Part shown: positions 7,707 to 15,402 of the stretch, one piece after another | Layout: every line of letters begins with the position of its first letter | Numbering within the stretch: position 1 is the first letter of the stretch | Assembly: GCA_021738605.1 (NCBI GenBank) | Contig: JAIPBY010000019.1 | Location: 1 to 18,501 of the forward strand | Reading direction: 5' to 3' | From: Chitinophagaceae bacterium | GTDB taxonomy: Bacteria; Bacteroidota; Bacteroidia; Chitinophagales; Chitinophagaceae | DNA: 18,501 nt | Notes under the pieces: model-generated | What the model was told of the DNA's origin: nothing | Database searches by the model: none | The model's input: only the letters and a program-made list of their open reading frames with translations | Position numbers and translations under genes: made by a program

Positions 7707-10700
7707 ACTTCTTTTATTCCTTTTGCTGGTCTTCTCCTGGGGAGTTGACGCAATGGCCCAAGAGAAAACCATCTCAGGTAAAGTAGTAGAGCAGCAAAAC
7801 GGGAGACCTATCAGTGGGGTTACTGTCAAAGTAAAAAACAATACTGCTGCTGCTCTCACCGATGAGAATGGTGGATTTCAAATCAAAGTACCTTCTGCTG
7901 AATCTGTGATCACATTCTCCTATGTTGGCTACGGCATTGTTGAATTGAAAGCCGGCGCTGGCGCCAATCTTTCTGTTTCTTTGGTACAGGTCAATAATTC
8001 GATGGACGAAGTTGTGGTGGTAGGATATGGTACCAAAAAACGAGCCAATGTATTGGGCTCTGTGGCTACCATTAAATCTGAAGACATTGAAGACCTGCCA
8101 GTGGCCAATCTCGGAGCTGCTTTGATCAACAGGCTTCCTGGTGTTGGCGTAAACTTTGCCTCAGGAAAACCAGGTTCTCCCACATCCATCAACATCAGGA
8201 ATGCTTCAACATTTGCAGGAGCTTCACTGGTTGGTGTAACCCGCGATCCTCTTTTTGTTATTGATGGAATCATTGTTACCCGTCAGGATTTCGATAACCT
8301 TGATGCGAGCCTGATCGATAACCTGACTTTCCTGAAGGATGCTGGTGCGGCCATTTATGGAGCTGCTGGTGCGAAAGGTGTGGTGTTGGTGACAACCAAG
8401 AGAGGAAAAGCTGGTAAAACAAAAATCAGTTATTCAGGATATTTTGGTAATTCAACACCAGCAGTTGCACCCAAGGTGATGAGCGCCTATGAACATGCTA
8501 AAATGTTGAACAATGGATATGAACTGAACAATGCGCCATTGGCCAACCGCTTTTCTCAGGAGGATCTGGATTTTCTGGCAACCAAGCCCTACAAGAGCTG
8601 GTATGATGAGTTATGGAATTCAGGCAATGTAACCCGCCATACCATCAACGTAAGTGGTGGAACTGAAAAAGTGACCTTCTTTGCAGGAGGAAACTATTAC
8701 CAGGAAGATGGTAACTATGGTGGCATCAACCTCAAAAAATATGGTATCCGTTCGGGCATGAATGCCAAGGTTGCCAATGGACTTACTGCCAACATCAGCA
8801 TGGGTACAGACTTCTCTGGCGATGAGCGCAGAACGTTAAAAGGTGCCAACGAAGAGACTGATGATCTTTCCCTACGTGCTCTTTTCCTTACACCTCAGTG
8901 GGTTCCCCTTACCATTAACGGGTTGCCTGTAAACTGGGCTGGTCCTAATCCTCCAGGTGCATTCAATCCAGTAGCGCTGGAAAATTCTGGAAACTACAAG
9001 TTCTCCAACTCTCAGGGCCTGAATGTTAATGCTTCATTGGAGTACAAACCCAATTTCATCAAGGGACTGACAGCTAGGGTTCAATATGGTAGCCTCAACA
9101 GAAATGCCAATGCAAAAGAGTATTTTCCAGCCTTTACCCTTTATAATTTTGTGAGGAGAGGGCAAAACCTTCAACTCTATTCTGAGACGCCAACGGCTTC
9201 CCCCACCTCTAGGGTGAGCAATTCTGATCAGCTCGGACAAAGCACAACTACTTCCAACAGCTATCAATTGATCAGCACTTTATCGTACGGATTAAAAGCC
9301 GGAAAACATGATTTTGATATCATGGCCGCTTTTGACCAATCAGAATCTGAGAGCCAGAATGTATTCTTTTATAAAAACGAACAGACCATTGCAGGAATTG
9401 ATCAATTCTGGGCATTCAGCAATGCATCTTCTGTCATCAGGAATCCGGCGTATACCCAGGGTGTAAAACGCTCTTTCCTCAGCAGGATGAATTATTCATT
9501 TGACGGCAAGTACCTGCTCGAAGCCATAACCCGGTATGATGCTTCTTCCAATTTTGCGCCAGACAAGCGTTGGGGACTTTTCCCTTCAGTAGGTTTGGGA
9601 TGGATCGTTAGCGAAGAAAACTTCTTCAGGAACAACATCAAATTCATCAACATGATGAAGATCAGGGCCAACCTTGGTGTTGTAGGTGAAGACAGGGTGA
9701 ATGCAAGGCTTTGGGAGTCAAGGTTTACGCAGACAACTGGCGCACTGATTGGAACAGTTCCCACCAACGGACTGGATCCCAATATTTATCCAAACCCCAA
9801 TATCTCGTGGGAAAAGGCACGAACAATCAATGTTGGTTTTGATCTTACAACCATGGGTAACAAACTTAATATTACTGTTGATCTCTGGAACCGCTATACA
9901 TATGATGGATTTGATCGCCTGGATGCCGCAGCCGTACCTGCTACCTTTGGCGCCAATGCAGCTGTTGTTAACTATGGCAAGCAACTCAGCTGGGGATCTG
10001 AATTCTCCGTCGGTTACCGGGGAAGAATCAAAAAGGATTGGACCTTTAATGTTGATGCAAACTTTGGCTTCACCAACAGCATGTTGCTGCAGTCATATTA
10101 TAATCCAAGTTTCCTCGGTACAGCAGGAACCAATGAATTGGGTATTCTTGTTGGCAGGGATCCAAGGAAATACAACAGCAGCAACTATGGGTATATTTCC
10201 AAGGGCATTCTCAGAACACAAAGTGATGTAGATGCATTGCTTGCAAAAAATCCTAACTACAGGATTGGCGGTGCCAAACCCCAGGTTGGTTTCCTGGACT
10301 TTGAAGATGTGAATGGCGATGGACAAATCAATGACAATGATATCACCACCATGTTTGAAAGGACAACACCGGTTGTCACCTACGGTATTTCACTTGGAGT
10401 GGCCTACAAATCTTTCAAGTTGAGCACCAACTTGAACCTTGCACTGGGTGGAAAGTATACGTATGACACTGAAGCAAGAAAAGTACCCACCACAACCCAA
10501 AATGCACCATCTTTCTGGGTTGACCACTGGACTCCAGAAAATCCGAATGCGAAGTTTCCAAGGGCAGATGCACCACTTGCCAGGGAGAACTCATCTTTCT
10601 GGGTGGTTAGTGGCGTACAGAGCAGGATCAACAACATGACCCTCTCATACAGTATTCCTTCAAAGGTAGCCACCAAGCTGAGGATTCCGGAAATGAAAGC

Positions 10701-10827
10701 ATTCTTCACCGGTACCAATCTTTGGAGCATCTCAAACCCGCTCAAATACAAGGATCAGTATACCAGCAATTTTGCAAACTATCCAACATTAAGGACGATA
10801 TCGTTAGGCATAAATGCAACCCTGTAA
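7684..10827 (+). CDS. SusC/RagA-family TonB-dependent outer membrane transporter
   Basis: This 1047-residue protein imports oligosaccharides across the outer membrane with energy from TonB, paired with SusD. It has a signal peptide (MNHLCKTKLLLFLLLVFSWGVDAMA, then QE). A carboxypeptidase-D regulatory-like domain follows (about 29-105, ISGKVVEQQNGRPISGVTVKV, ITFSYVGY), then DEVVVVGYGTKKRANVLGSV and the plug domain (about 110-240, INRLPGV, SINIRNAS, PLFVIDGIIV, LKDAGAAIYGAAGAKGVVLVTTK), then a beta-barrel ending in RTISLGINATL. DVNGDGQINDND at about 875-886 looks like a calcium-binding loop of the kind common in SusC proteins. Length and architecture are normal. It lies 22 nt upstream of the chosen SusD start. 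The imported glycan cannot be read from sequence; the neighbouring lyase and hydrolases suggest a pectic one. Confidence 0.97.
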   Translation: MNHLCKTKLLLFLLLVFSWGVDAMAQEKTISGKVVEQQNGRPISGVTVKVKNNTAAALTDENGGFQIKVPSAESVITFSYVGYGIVELKAGAGANLSVSLVQVNNSMDEVVVVGYGTKKRANVLGSVATIKSEDIEDLPVANLGAALINRLPGVGVNFASGKPGSPTSINIRNASTFAGASLVGVTRDPLFVIDGIIVTRQDFDNLDASLIDNLTFLKDAGAAIYGAAGAKGVVLVTTKRGKAGKTKISYSGYFGNSTPAVAPKVMSAYEHAKMLNNGYELNNAPLANRFSQEDLDFLATKPYKSWYDELWNSGNVTRHTINVSGGTEKVTFFAGGNYYQEDGNYGGINLKKYGIRSGMNAKVANGLTANISMGTDFSGDERRTLKGANEETDDLSLRALFLTPQWVPLTINGLPVNWAGPNPPGAFNPVALENSGNYKFSNSQGLNVNASLEYKPNFIKGLTARVQYGSLNRNANAKEYFPAFTLYNFVRRGQNLQLYSETPTASPTSRVSNSDQLGQSTTTSNSYQLISTLSYGLKAGKHDFDIMAAFDQSESESQNVFFYKNEQTIAGIDQFWAFSNASSVIRNPAYTQGVKRSFLSRMNYSFDGKYLLEAITRYDASSNFAPDKRWGLFPSVGLGWIVSEENFFRNNIKFINMMKIRANLGVVGEDRVNARLWESRFTQTTGALIGTVPTNGLDPNIYPNPNISWEKARTINVGFDLTTMGNKLNITVDLWNRYTYDGFDRLDAAAVPATFGANAAVVNYGKQLSWGSEFSVGYRGRIKKDWTFNVDANFGFTNSMLLQSYYNPSFLGTAGTNELGILVGRDPRKYNSSNYGYISKGILRTQSDVDALLAKNPNYRIGGAKPQVGFLDFEDVNGDGQINDNDITTMFERTTPVVTYGISLGVAYKSFKLSTNLNLALGGKYTYDTEARKVPTTTQNAPSFWVDHWTPENPNAKFPRADAPLARENSSFWVVSGVQSRINNMTLSYSIPSKVATKLRIPEMKAFFTGTNLWSISNPLKYKDQYTSNFANYPTLRTISLGINATL

Positions 10828-10849
10828 TTTCTGTTTAACAATTAAACAC

Positions 10850-12691
10850 ATGAAAATGAAATCATATCAAACAGTTCTAAAAACCCTATTTTCTGTTGTT
10901 CTTGTAACAATGGTGATCAGTGGTTGTAAAAAAGATTTCTTCAATTTGGAAGATCAAAACGGTATAAATTCCGATATCTGGAATGATGTTGGTGCAGTTA
11001 CCCAATTCATTGACAAGGGCTATGACCTGATGATGCCAGGATGGCCAACACCTGGAGGTATTCACAACAGCTCCGATGAATTGAACAATTCAAATGCGTC
11101 ATTCCTGTATGGTCAGTTTACAGATAACAGTGTAACAGATATTGCTGCTTCCAACTCACTCACCGGTAACAGGTATTTTGATATCAGGAGATGCAATGTC
11201 GGTATTGATGGGATCAATGGCGGCAGTATGTCTGACGCAAACAAAAGAGTGAAAAAAGGAGAATTGTTTTTCTTCCGCGCCATGGTTTATTTTAACCTGG
11301 TCAGGTTGTATGGAGGTGTTCCCTTGGTATTGAATGCACAAGATCTTGTAAATGATGAATTGAACATTCCCAGATCAAAAACAAGTGTATGTATTGATCA
11401 AATTGCCAAAGACCTTGATTCTGCGGGGATGTTTCTTCCTGCAACATGGCCAACTTCACAAAGTGGTAGAATTACAAAGGGGGCTGCTTTTGCATTGAAA
11501 GGGAAAGCATTGATGTATTGGGCTAGTCCACAGTTTAACCCATCCAATGATGTGACCAGGTGGGAAAAAGCTTACACGGCATGCAAAGCAGCCTATGATA
11601 CATGTGTAGCCAATGGAAATGTCCTTTATAGCAATTATGCCAATATTTTTGTAGACGAGTCAGCTGCCAACAGGGAAGTAATGCTCGTGCGCAAACATGA
11701 TGCCATTTCAGTGAGCCCAGGAAGGGGTACCAACAATGAGTATGTAACAAGGCCAAGGTCCGAGACCACTGGTTTAGCTGGAGGTGGTTCCAATCAGCCC
11801 ACATGGAACCTGGTGCAGGCATACACGATGCGCAATGGTCTTCCGATAACTGCTACAGGTTCAGGATACAATGCAAACCTGTTCTGGTTGAACAGGGATC
11901 CCCGCTTTGAGGCATCCATTGCCTATAATGGATCATCCTGGCCTTTGAGCAACAATGTTGCCAGAAAGCAATGGAATTATACGGGTGTGCTCGATGAAGC
12001 TGCCGGGCTTACCCAGACTGGATTCTATTGTAAAAAACTCTGTAATCCTGCGATCTCTGCTGTGCAAACCCAGTACAACAGCAACTCAGGCGGCGGAAGT
12101 GGAATGGATTGGATTGAAATGCGTTTTGCTGAAGTAATCATTAACCTTGCTGAATGTGCCAATGAAACAGGGCGCATGGTTGAAGCAAAAAATATGATCA
12201 GGTTGATTCGCCAGCGTGCTGGTATCGTTGTTGGTACACAGGATTTCGGACTCGGACTGGCTACAACTGTGGCCCAGATGCGTGACTTGGTCATGAACGA
12301 GCGCATGGTTGAATTTGCGATGGAAGGAAAGCGCGTATTTGATCTCAGAAGAACAAGGAGATTGCATTTGTTGTCAGGTACAACCAGGCAAGGTATCAGG
12401 TGGCTGCCTAGGTTACCATATGTGGCAGGGACAGGTACAGATCCAACCAGGATTTACCTTGACAGGATTTATCCTGCCGGATTCAAACCCAGGGATACAG
12501 CCAACCTGAACAATCCAGCGGTCTATGCTGCAATGTTTACACCATCCTTCGTAAACCTCGATGCAACCCAGCCAATCAGCATTCCAACAACGTATTACTT
12601 CTACCCATTGCCTAATTTTTTCAGGCAATCAAGTTTTGTGTTGGAGCAGACCATGGGATGGCCTGGTGGAACCTTTGACCCATTGCAGTAA
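10850..12691 (+). CDS. SusD/RagB-family outer membrane glycan-binding lipoprotein
   Basis: I start the gene at the ATG at 10850, giving 613 residues. An upstream in-frame ATG at 10814 lies inside the SusC end and would add 12 residues before a normal n-region. The lipoprotein signal ends VVLVTMVISGC, with Cys26 acylated and followed by KKDFF, consistent with outer-membrane placement. Family landmarks include KKGELFFFRAMVYFNLVRLY followed by GGVPLV, ALKGKALMYWASPQFNP, DWIEMRFAEVIINLAECANE, MIRLIRQRAGI and MRDLVMNERMVEFAMEGKRV followed by FDLRR, which are the TPR helices and C-terminal domain of SusD. It caps the SusC barrel and captures glycan. The next gene begins 33 nt downstream. Confidence 0.96.
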   Translation: MKMKSYQTVLKTLFSVVLVTMVISGCKKDFFNLEDQNGINSDIWNDVGAVTQFIDKGYDLMMPGWPTPGGIHNSSDELNNSNASFLYGQFTDNSVTDIAASNSLTGNRYFDIRRCNVGIDGINGGSMSDANKRVKKGELFFFRAMVYFNLVRLYGGVPLVLNAQDLVNDELNIPRSKTSVCIDQIAKDLDSAGMFLPATWPTSQSGRITKGAAFALKGKALMYWASPQFNPSNDVTRWEKAYTACKAAYDTCVANGNVLYSNYANIFVDESAANREVMLVRKHDAISVSPGRGTNNEYVTRPRSETTGLAGGGSNQPTWNLVQAYTMRNGLPITATGSGYNANLFWLNRDPRFEASIAYNGSSWPLSNNVARKQWNYTGVLDEAAGLTQTGFYCKKLCNPAISAVQTQYNSNSGGGSGMDWIEMRFAEVIINLAECANETGRMVEAKNMIRLIRQRAGIVVGTQDFGLGLATTVAQMRDLVMNERMVEFAMEGKRVFDLRRTRRLHLLSGTTRQGIRWLPRLPYVAGTGTDPTRIYLDRIYPAGFKPRDTANLNNPAVYAAMFTPSFVNLDATQPISIPTTYYFYPLPNFFRQSSFVLEQTMGWPGGTFDPLQ

Positions 12692-12724
12692 TTATTCAGT
12701 GATCAACCAATAAAAACGAAAACA

Positions 12725-13630
12725 ATGATACGTTTCAAACATACAATTTTCACCCTTGCAACCGCAGCAATTTTTACATTGGGTTGCGAAAAGAAAGTGG
12801 CCCCCATTGACAACTTTGGGGTGTCAGTTAATTTCAACGCTGGCAATCCAAAAAACCTGACTGGCAGCATTGCAATCAATCCAAAAGACAGCATCATTCT
12901 TGATTTTACCATTGCTTCAAGTACAGAAGAAATGGCAGTCATTGAGATCCAGAAAAATGGTGCAAGGATTGATACGTTCAACGTTAGCGGGGCAAACAAA
13001 ATGACCTTTTCCGGTATCAAACGATACATGTCAGACAGTATTGCAGGCGATTATACCTATCGGGTATTTGCCAGAAACAGGAGAGGCGTTTTCATTGGCG
13101 ATGGCAATAAATCCATCAAGGTAACCATCAATCCTGATTTTCATTTTTGGTCATTCAAAACCATGGCTGTGCCAGATTCTGTTGCGAAAACAAATAAATC
13201 ATTTTTTGTTTCAACAACTGGTGATGTCTTGAGCTTTGTACAGGGGGCTACCAATTCTGCACTCATTGATTTCGGCTATTTCTTTGATACCACGACTGTG
13301 GGCGCTCCCAAGCACACCATTTATGCCTTGGGTGCCAATAAGTTTGCTCCACATGTTCTTACTACCTGGACAAGGAATGCAACTGTGTTTAAAAAATCAA
13401 CTTCACCTGCTTTCAGTGCATTGACTTCTGGCGGTTCACTAAGGACTGCAGGCCTTTCAAACCTTGCTACTGGGGCAACAACAACTGCCACTGCATTGGC
13501 TCCAGGAAATTTGGTGTACTTCAGAACTGCAGCAGGAAAATTTGGTTGCATCCAAATCAATTTCATCAATGATTTTGGTGCTATTCAATCCCAAAGCAAT
13601 ATCAGTATTGATGTAAAGGTTCAAAAATGA
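12725..13630 (+). CDS. putative surface lipoprotein in SusE/SusF position, two-domain, family not recognised
   Basis: The 301-residue product has a lipoprotein signal (FTLGC, Cys21, followed by EKK). Residues about 30-136 look like an Ig-like beta-sandwich, with alternating hydrophobic strands ending in DYTYRVFARNRRG and KSIKVTI. Residues about 137-301 form a second beta-rich part (HFWSF, FFVSTTGDVLSF, IDFGYFF, HTIYALGA, TTWTRNATVFKK, GNLVYFRTAAGKFGCIQINF). I recognise no named family or catalytic motif. Its place directly after SusD and its lipid anchor suggest an accessory glycan-binding protein like SusE/SusF, but that rests on context only. It is the last gene before a strong hairpin terminator. 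Confidence 0.7.
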   Translation: MIRFKHTIFTLATAAIFTLGCEKKVAPIDNFGVSVNFNAGNPKNLTGSIAINPKDSIILDFTIASSTEEMAVIEIQKNGARIDTFNVSGANKMTFSGIKRYMSDSIAGDYTYRVFARNRRGVFIGDGNKSIKVTINPDFHFWSFKTMAVPDSVAKTNKSFFVSTTGDVLSFVQGATNSALIDFGYFFDTTTVGAPKHTIYALGANKFAPHVLTTWTRNATVFKKSTSPAFSALTSGGSLRTAGLSNLATGATTTATALAPGNLVYFRTAAGKFGCIQINFINDFGAIQSQSNISIDVKVQK

Positions 13631-13674
13631 TTGTTTTGACTTCAATGCTTTCTGCTGAACTTTGATTTTAATTT

Positions 13675-13708
13675 TAAAAAAGAGAAAGTTTCTGCTTTCT
13701 CTTTTTTA
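13675..13708 (+). terminator. rho-independent-type hairpin after the SusCD unit
   Basis: AAAAAAGAGAAAG (13676-13688) is perfectly complementary to CTTTCTCTTTTTT (13695-13707), with a 6-nt loop TTTCTG; T13675 and A13708 add a fourteenth pair. The 3' arm ends in six Ts. It lies 45 bp after the lipoprotein stop and 45 bp before the pectate lyase start, so it probably ends or weakens the SusCD transcript. The A-run/T-run symmetry means it could act on either strand. Confidence 0.75.
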
Positions 13709-13716
13709 TTTCCAAT

Positions 13717-13727
13717 AAGTTAACTTG
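13717..13727 (+). promoter_or_regulatory. possible promoter/palindrome before the pectate lyase gene
   Basis: AAGTTAACTT (13717-13726) is a perfect 10-bp palindrome, and its right part, TAACTTG (13721-13727), is one base short of the Bacteroidota -7 element TAnnTTTG. It is 26 bp before the chosen pectate lyase start and just after the hairpin, where a new promoter would be needed if termination is complete. No convincing -33 element is visible, so this is tentative. Confidence 0.2.
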
Positions 13728-13752
13728 TATGAGTGTGCATAAAAATAATGGA

Positions 13753-15396
13753 ATGAAAAAACTGAATCTTTTGTTGACTGTTTGCTTGATATCGGTAAAT
13801 GTTTTTGCCCAATATCCAACGATTCCTTCAGATGTACAGCGGTCCTCAGATTCGCTGATGCGTGCAGCCATCAAACATTCTGATGCTGCCTGGGCATTGG
13901 CTTTGCCCATCATCAGGGAAGAAGCAAAGAAGGGGAAGCCTTATGTAGATTTTGCGTCCCGTCCTACAGATCTTCCGCAATCAACATTGCTTGCTTTTCC
14001 AGGCGCGGAAGGTGGAGGCATGTACAGTTTTGGTGGACGTGGTGGAAAAGTAATTGTTGTTACCAACTTGGACGATGATGGCCCTGGTAGTTTTCGCTGG
14101 GCCTGTGAGCAAGGTGGTGCGCGCATCATTGTTTTCAATGTTGCAGGTATCATCAGGTTGAAAACTCCATTGATCATCAGGGCACCGTATGTGACCATTG
14201 CGGGTCAATCAGCGCCCGGCGATGGCATTTGCGTTGCCGGCGAAAGTGTCTGGATCAATACCCATGATGTGGTGATCCGTTTCATGCGGTTCAGGAGAGG
14301 AGAAACATGGGTAGGAAGAAGGGATGATGCCATAGGCGGTAATCCCGTGGGCAATATCATGATTGACCATGTGTCTGCAAGCTGGGGCCTGGATGAAAAC
14401 ATGAGCATGTACCGGCACATGTACAATGACAGTACTGGAAAGGCAGCAGAGGATAAATTTCCAACAGTTAACATCACCATACAGAATTCCATTTTTGCTG
14501 AGGCATTGGATACCTGGAACCATTCTTTCGGAAGCACCCTGGGTGGAGAGAATTGTTCTTTCATCCGAAGCCTTTGGGCCAACAATGCAGGACGGAATCC
14601 TTCCATTGGGTGGAATGGTATTTTTAATTTCGCCAACAATGTGGTGTTCAACTGGGTTCACCGTTCTATTGATGGAGGTGATTATCGCGCGCAGTATAAC
14701 ATCATCAACAACTATTTTCAACCTGGCCCTGCAACGCCTAAAAACTCATCAGTGGGGCATCGTATTCTCAAGCCTGAAAGCGGCAGAAGCAAACTGAAAT
14801 ACCTTGTTTTTGGCAGGGCCTATGTGAATGGGAATGTCATGGAAGGATTTCCTGAGATCACCAAAGACAACTGGAACGGCGGTGTGCAGGTGGAAGATTT
14901 CCCCAATACAAACAAGTACACCGATGACATGAAATGGAACAGTCCACTGCCGATGGCGCCCATGACCATGTTATCTGCCGGTAATGCCAGGTCATATGTA
15001 CTGTCCAATGCAGGAGCAATTTTGCCCAGGAGGGATCCTGTGGACAGCAGGATTGTAACGCAGGTGAGTACTGGAAAAATTACGTATCTTCCTAAAGTTA
15101 CATTGCCAGAAACACAGTTCAAGCACAGGCGCTTGCCGATTGATTCATACAAGGTGGGTATCATTACGGAAGTTGCTCAGGTAGGGGGATATCCCGAATA
15201 CAAAGGCCGGCCCCACGCTGATGCAGACCTGGATGGGCTGCCAGATGCCTGGGAGAGAAAAAATGGCCTGAATCCTGCGGATCCTACCGATGCCGTCAAG
15301 GACAGGGACAAGGATGGCTATTCGAATATTGAAGAGTACCTCAACAGTTTGGTGGATGTTACAACAGTTGCGCCAGTGCAACCTAAAAAGAAGTGA
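13753..15396 (+). CDS. secreted PL1-type pectate lyase with calcium-binding C-terminal tail
   Basis: I prefer the ATG at 13753 (547 residues), as it starts a clean signal peptide MKKLNLLLTVCLISVNVFA, then QY; an ATG at 13729 would add eight polar residues. PL1 enzymes cleave polygalacturonate by calcium-dependent beta-elimination on a right-handed beta-helix. The helix entry LLAFPGAEGGG and GGRGGKVIVVTNLDDDGPGS, ITIAGQSAPGDG-like coil turns, RRDDAIGG (189-196) and IDHVSASWGLDEN (204-216) are all present. The Asp residues there are likely calcium ligands, and R281 in GRNPS matches the catalytic Arg context; both assignments are inferred from the family. The tail (about 490-537, ADADLDGLPDAWE and DRDKDGYSNIEEYLNSL) resembles thrombospondin-3/EF-hand calcium loops often found on Bacteroidota PL1 enzymes. 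It follows a terminator and precedes the last gene by 6 nt. Confidence 0.9.
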   Translation: MKKLNLLLTVCLISVNVFAQYPTIPSDVQRSSDSLMRAAIKHSDAAWALALPIIREEAKKGKPYVDFASRPTDLPQSTLLAFPGAEGGGMYSFGGRGGKVIVVTNLDDDGPGSFRWACEQGGARIIVFNVAGIIRLKTPLIIRAPYVTIAGQSAPGDGICVAGESVWINTHDVVIRFMRFRRGETWVGRRDDAIGGNPVGNIMIDHVSASWGLDENMSMYRHMYNDSTGKAAEDKFPTVNITIQNSIFAEALDTWNHSFGSTLGGENCSFIRSLWANNAGRNPSIGWNGIFNFANNVVFNWVHRSIDGGDYRAQYNIINNYFQPGPATPKNSSVGHRILKPESGRSKLKYLVFGRAYVNGNVMEGFPEITKDNWNGGVQVEDFPNTNKYTDDMKWNSPLPMAPMTMLSAGNARSYVLSNAGAILPRRDPVDSRIVTQVSTGKITYLPKVTLPETQFKHRRLPIDSYKVGIITEVAQVGGYPEYKGRPHADADLDGLPDAWERKNGLNPADPTDAVKDRDKDGYSNIEEYLNSLVDVTTVAPVQPKKK

Positions 15397-15402
15397 TCGT
15401 TT

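Noticed and set aside
9749..10231. 160-codon + strand frame inside SusC
   Set aside because: It is an out-of-frame shadow of the SusC barrel region, which is intact.
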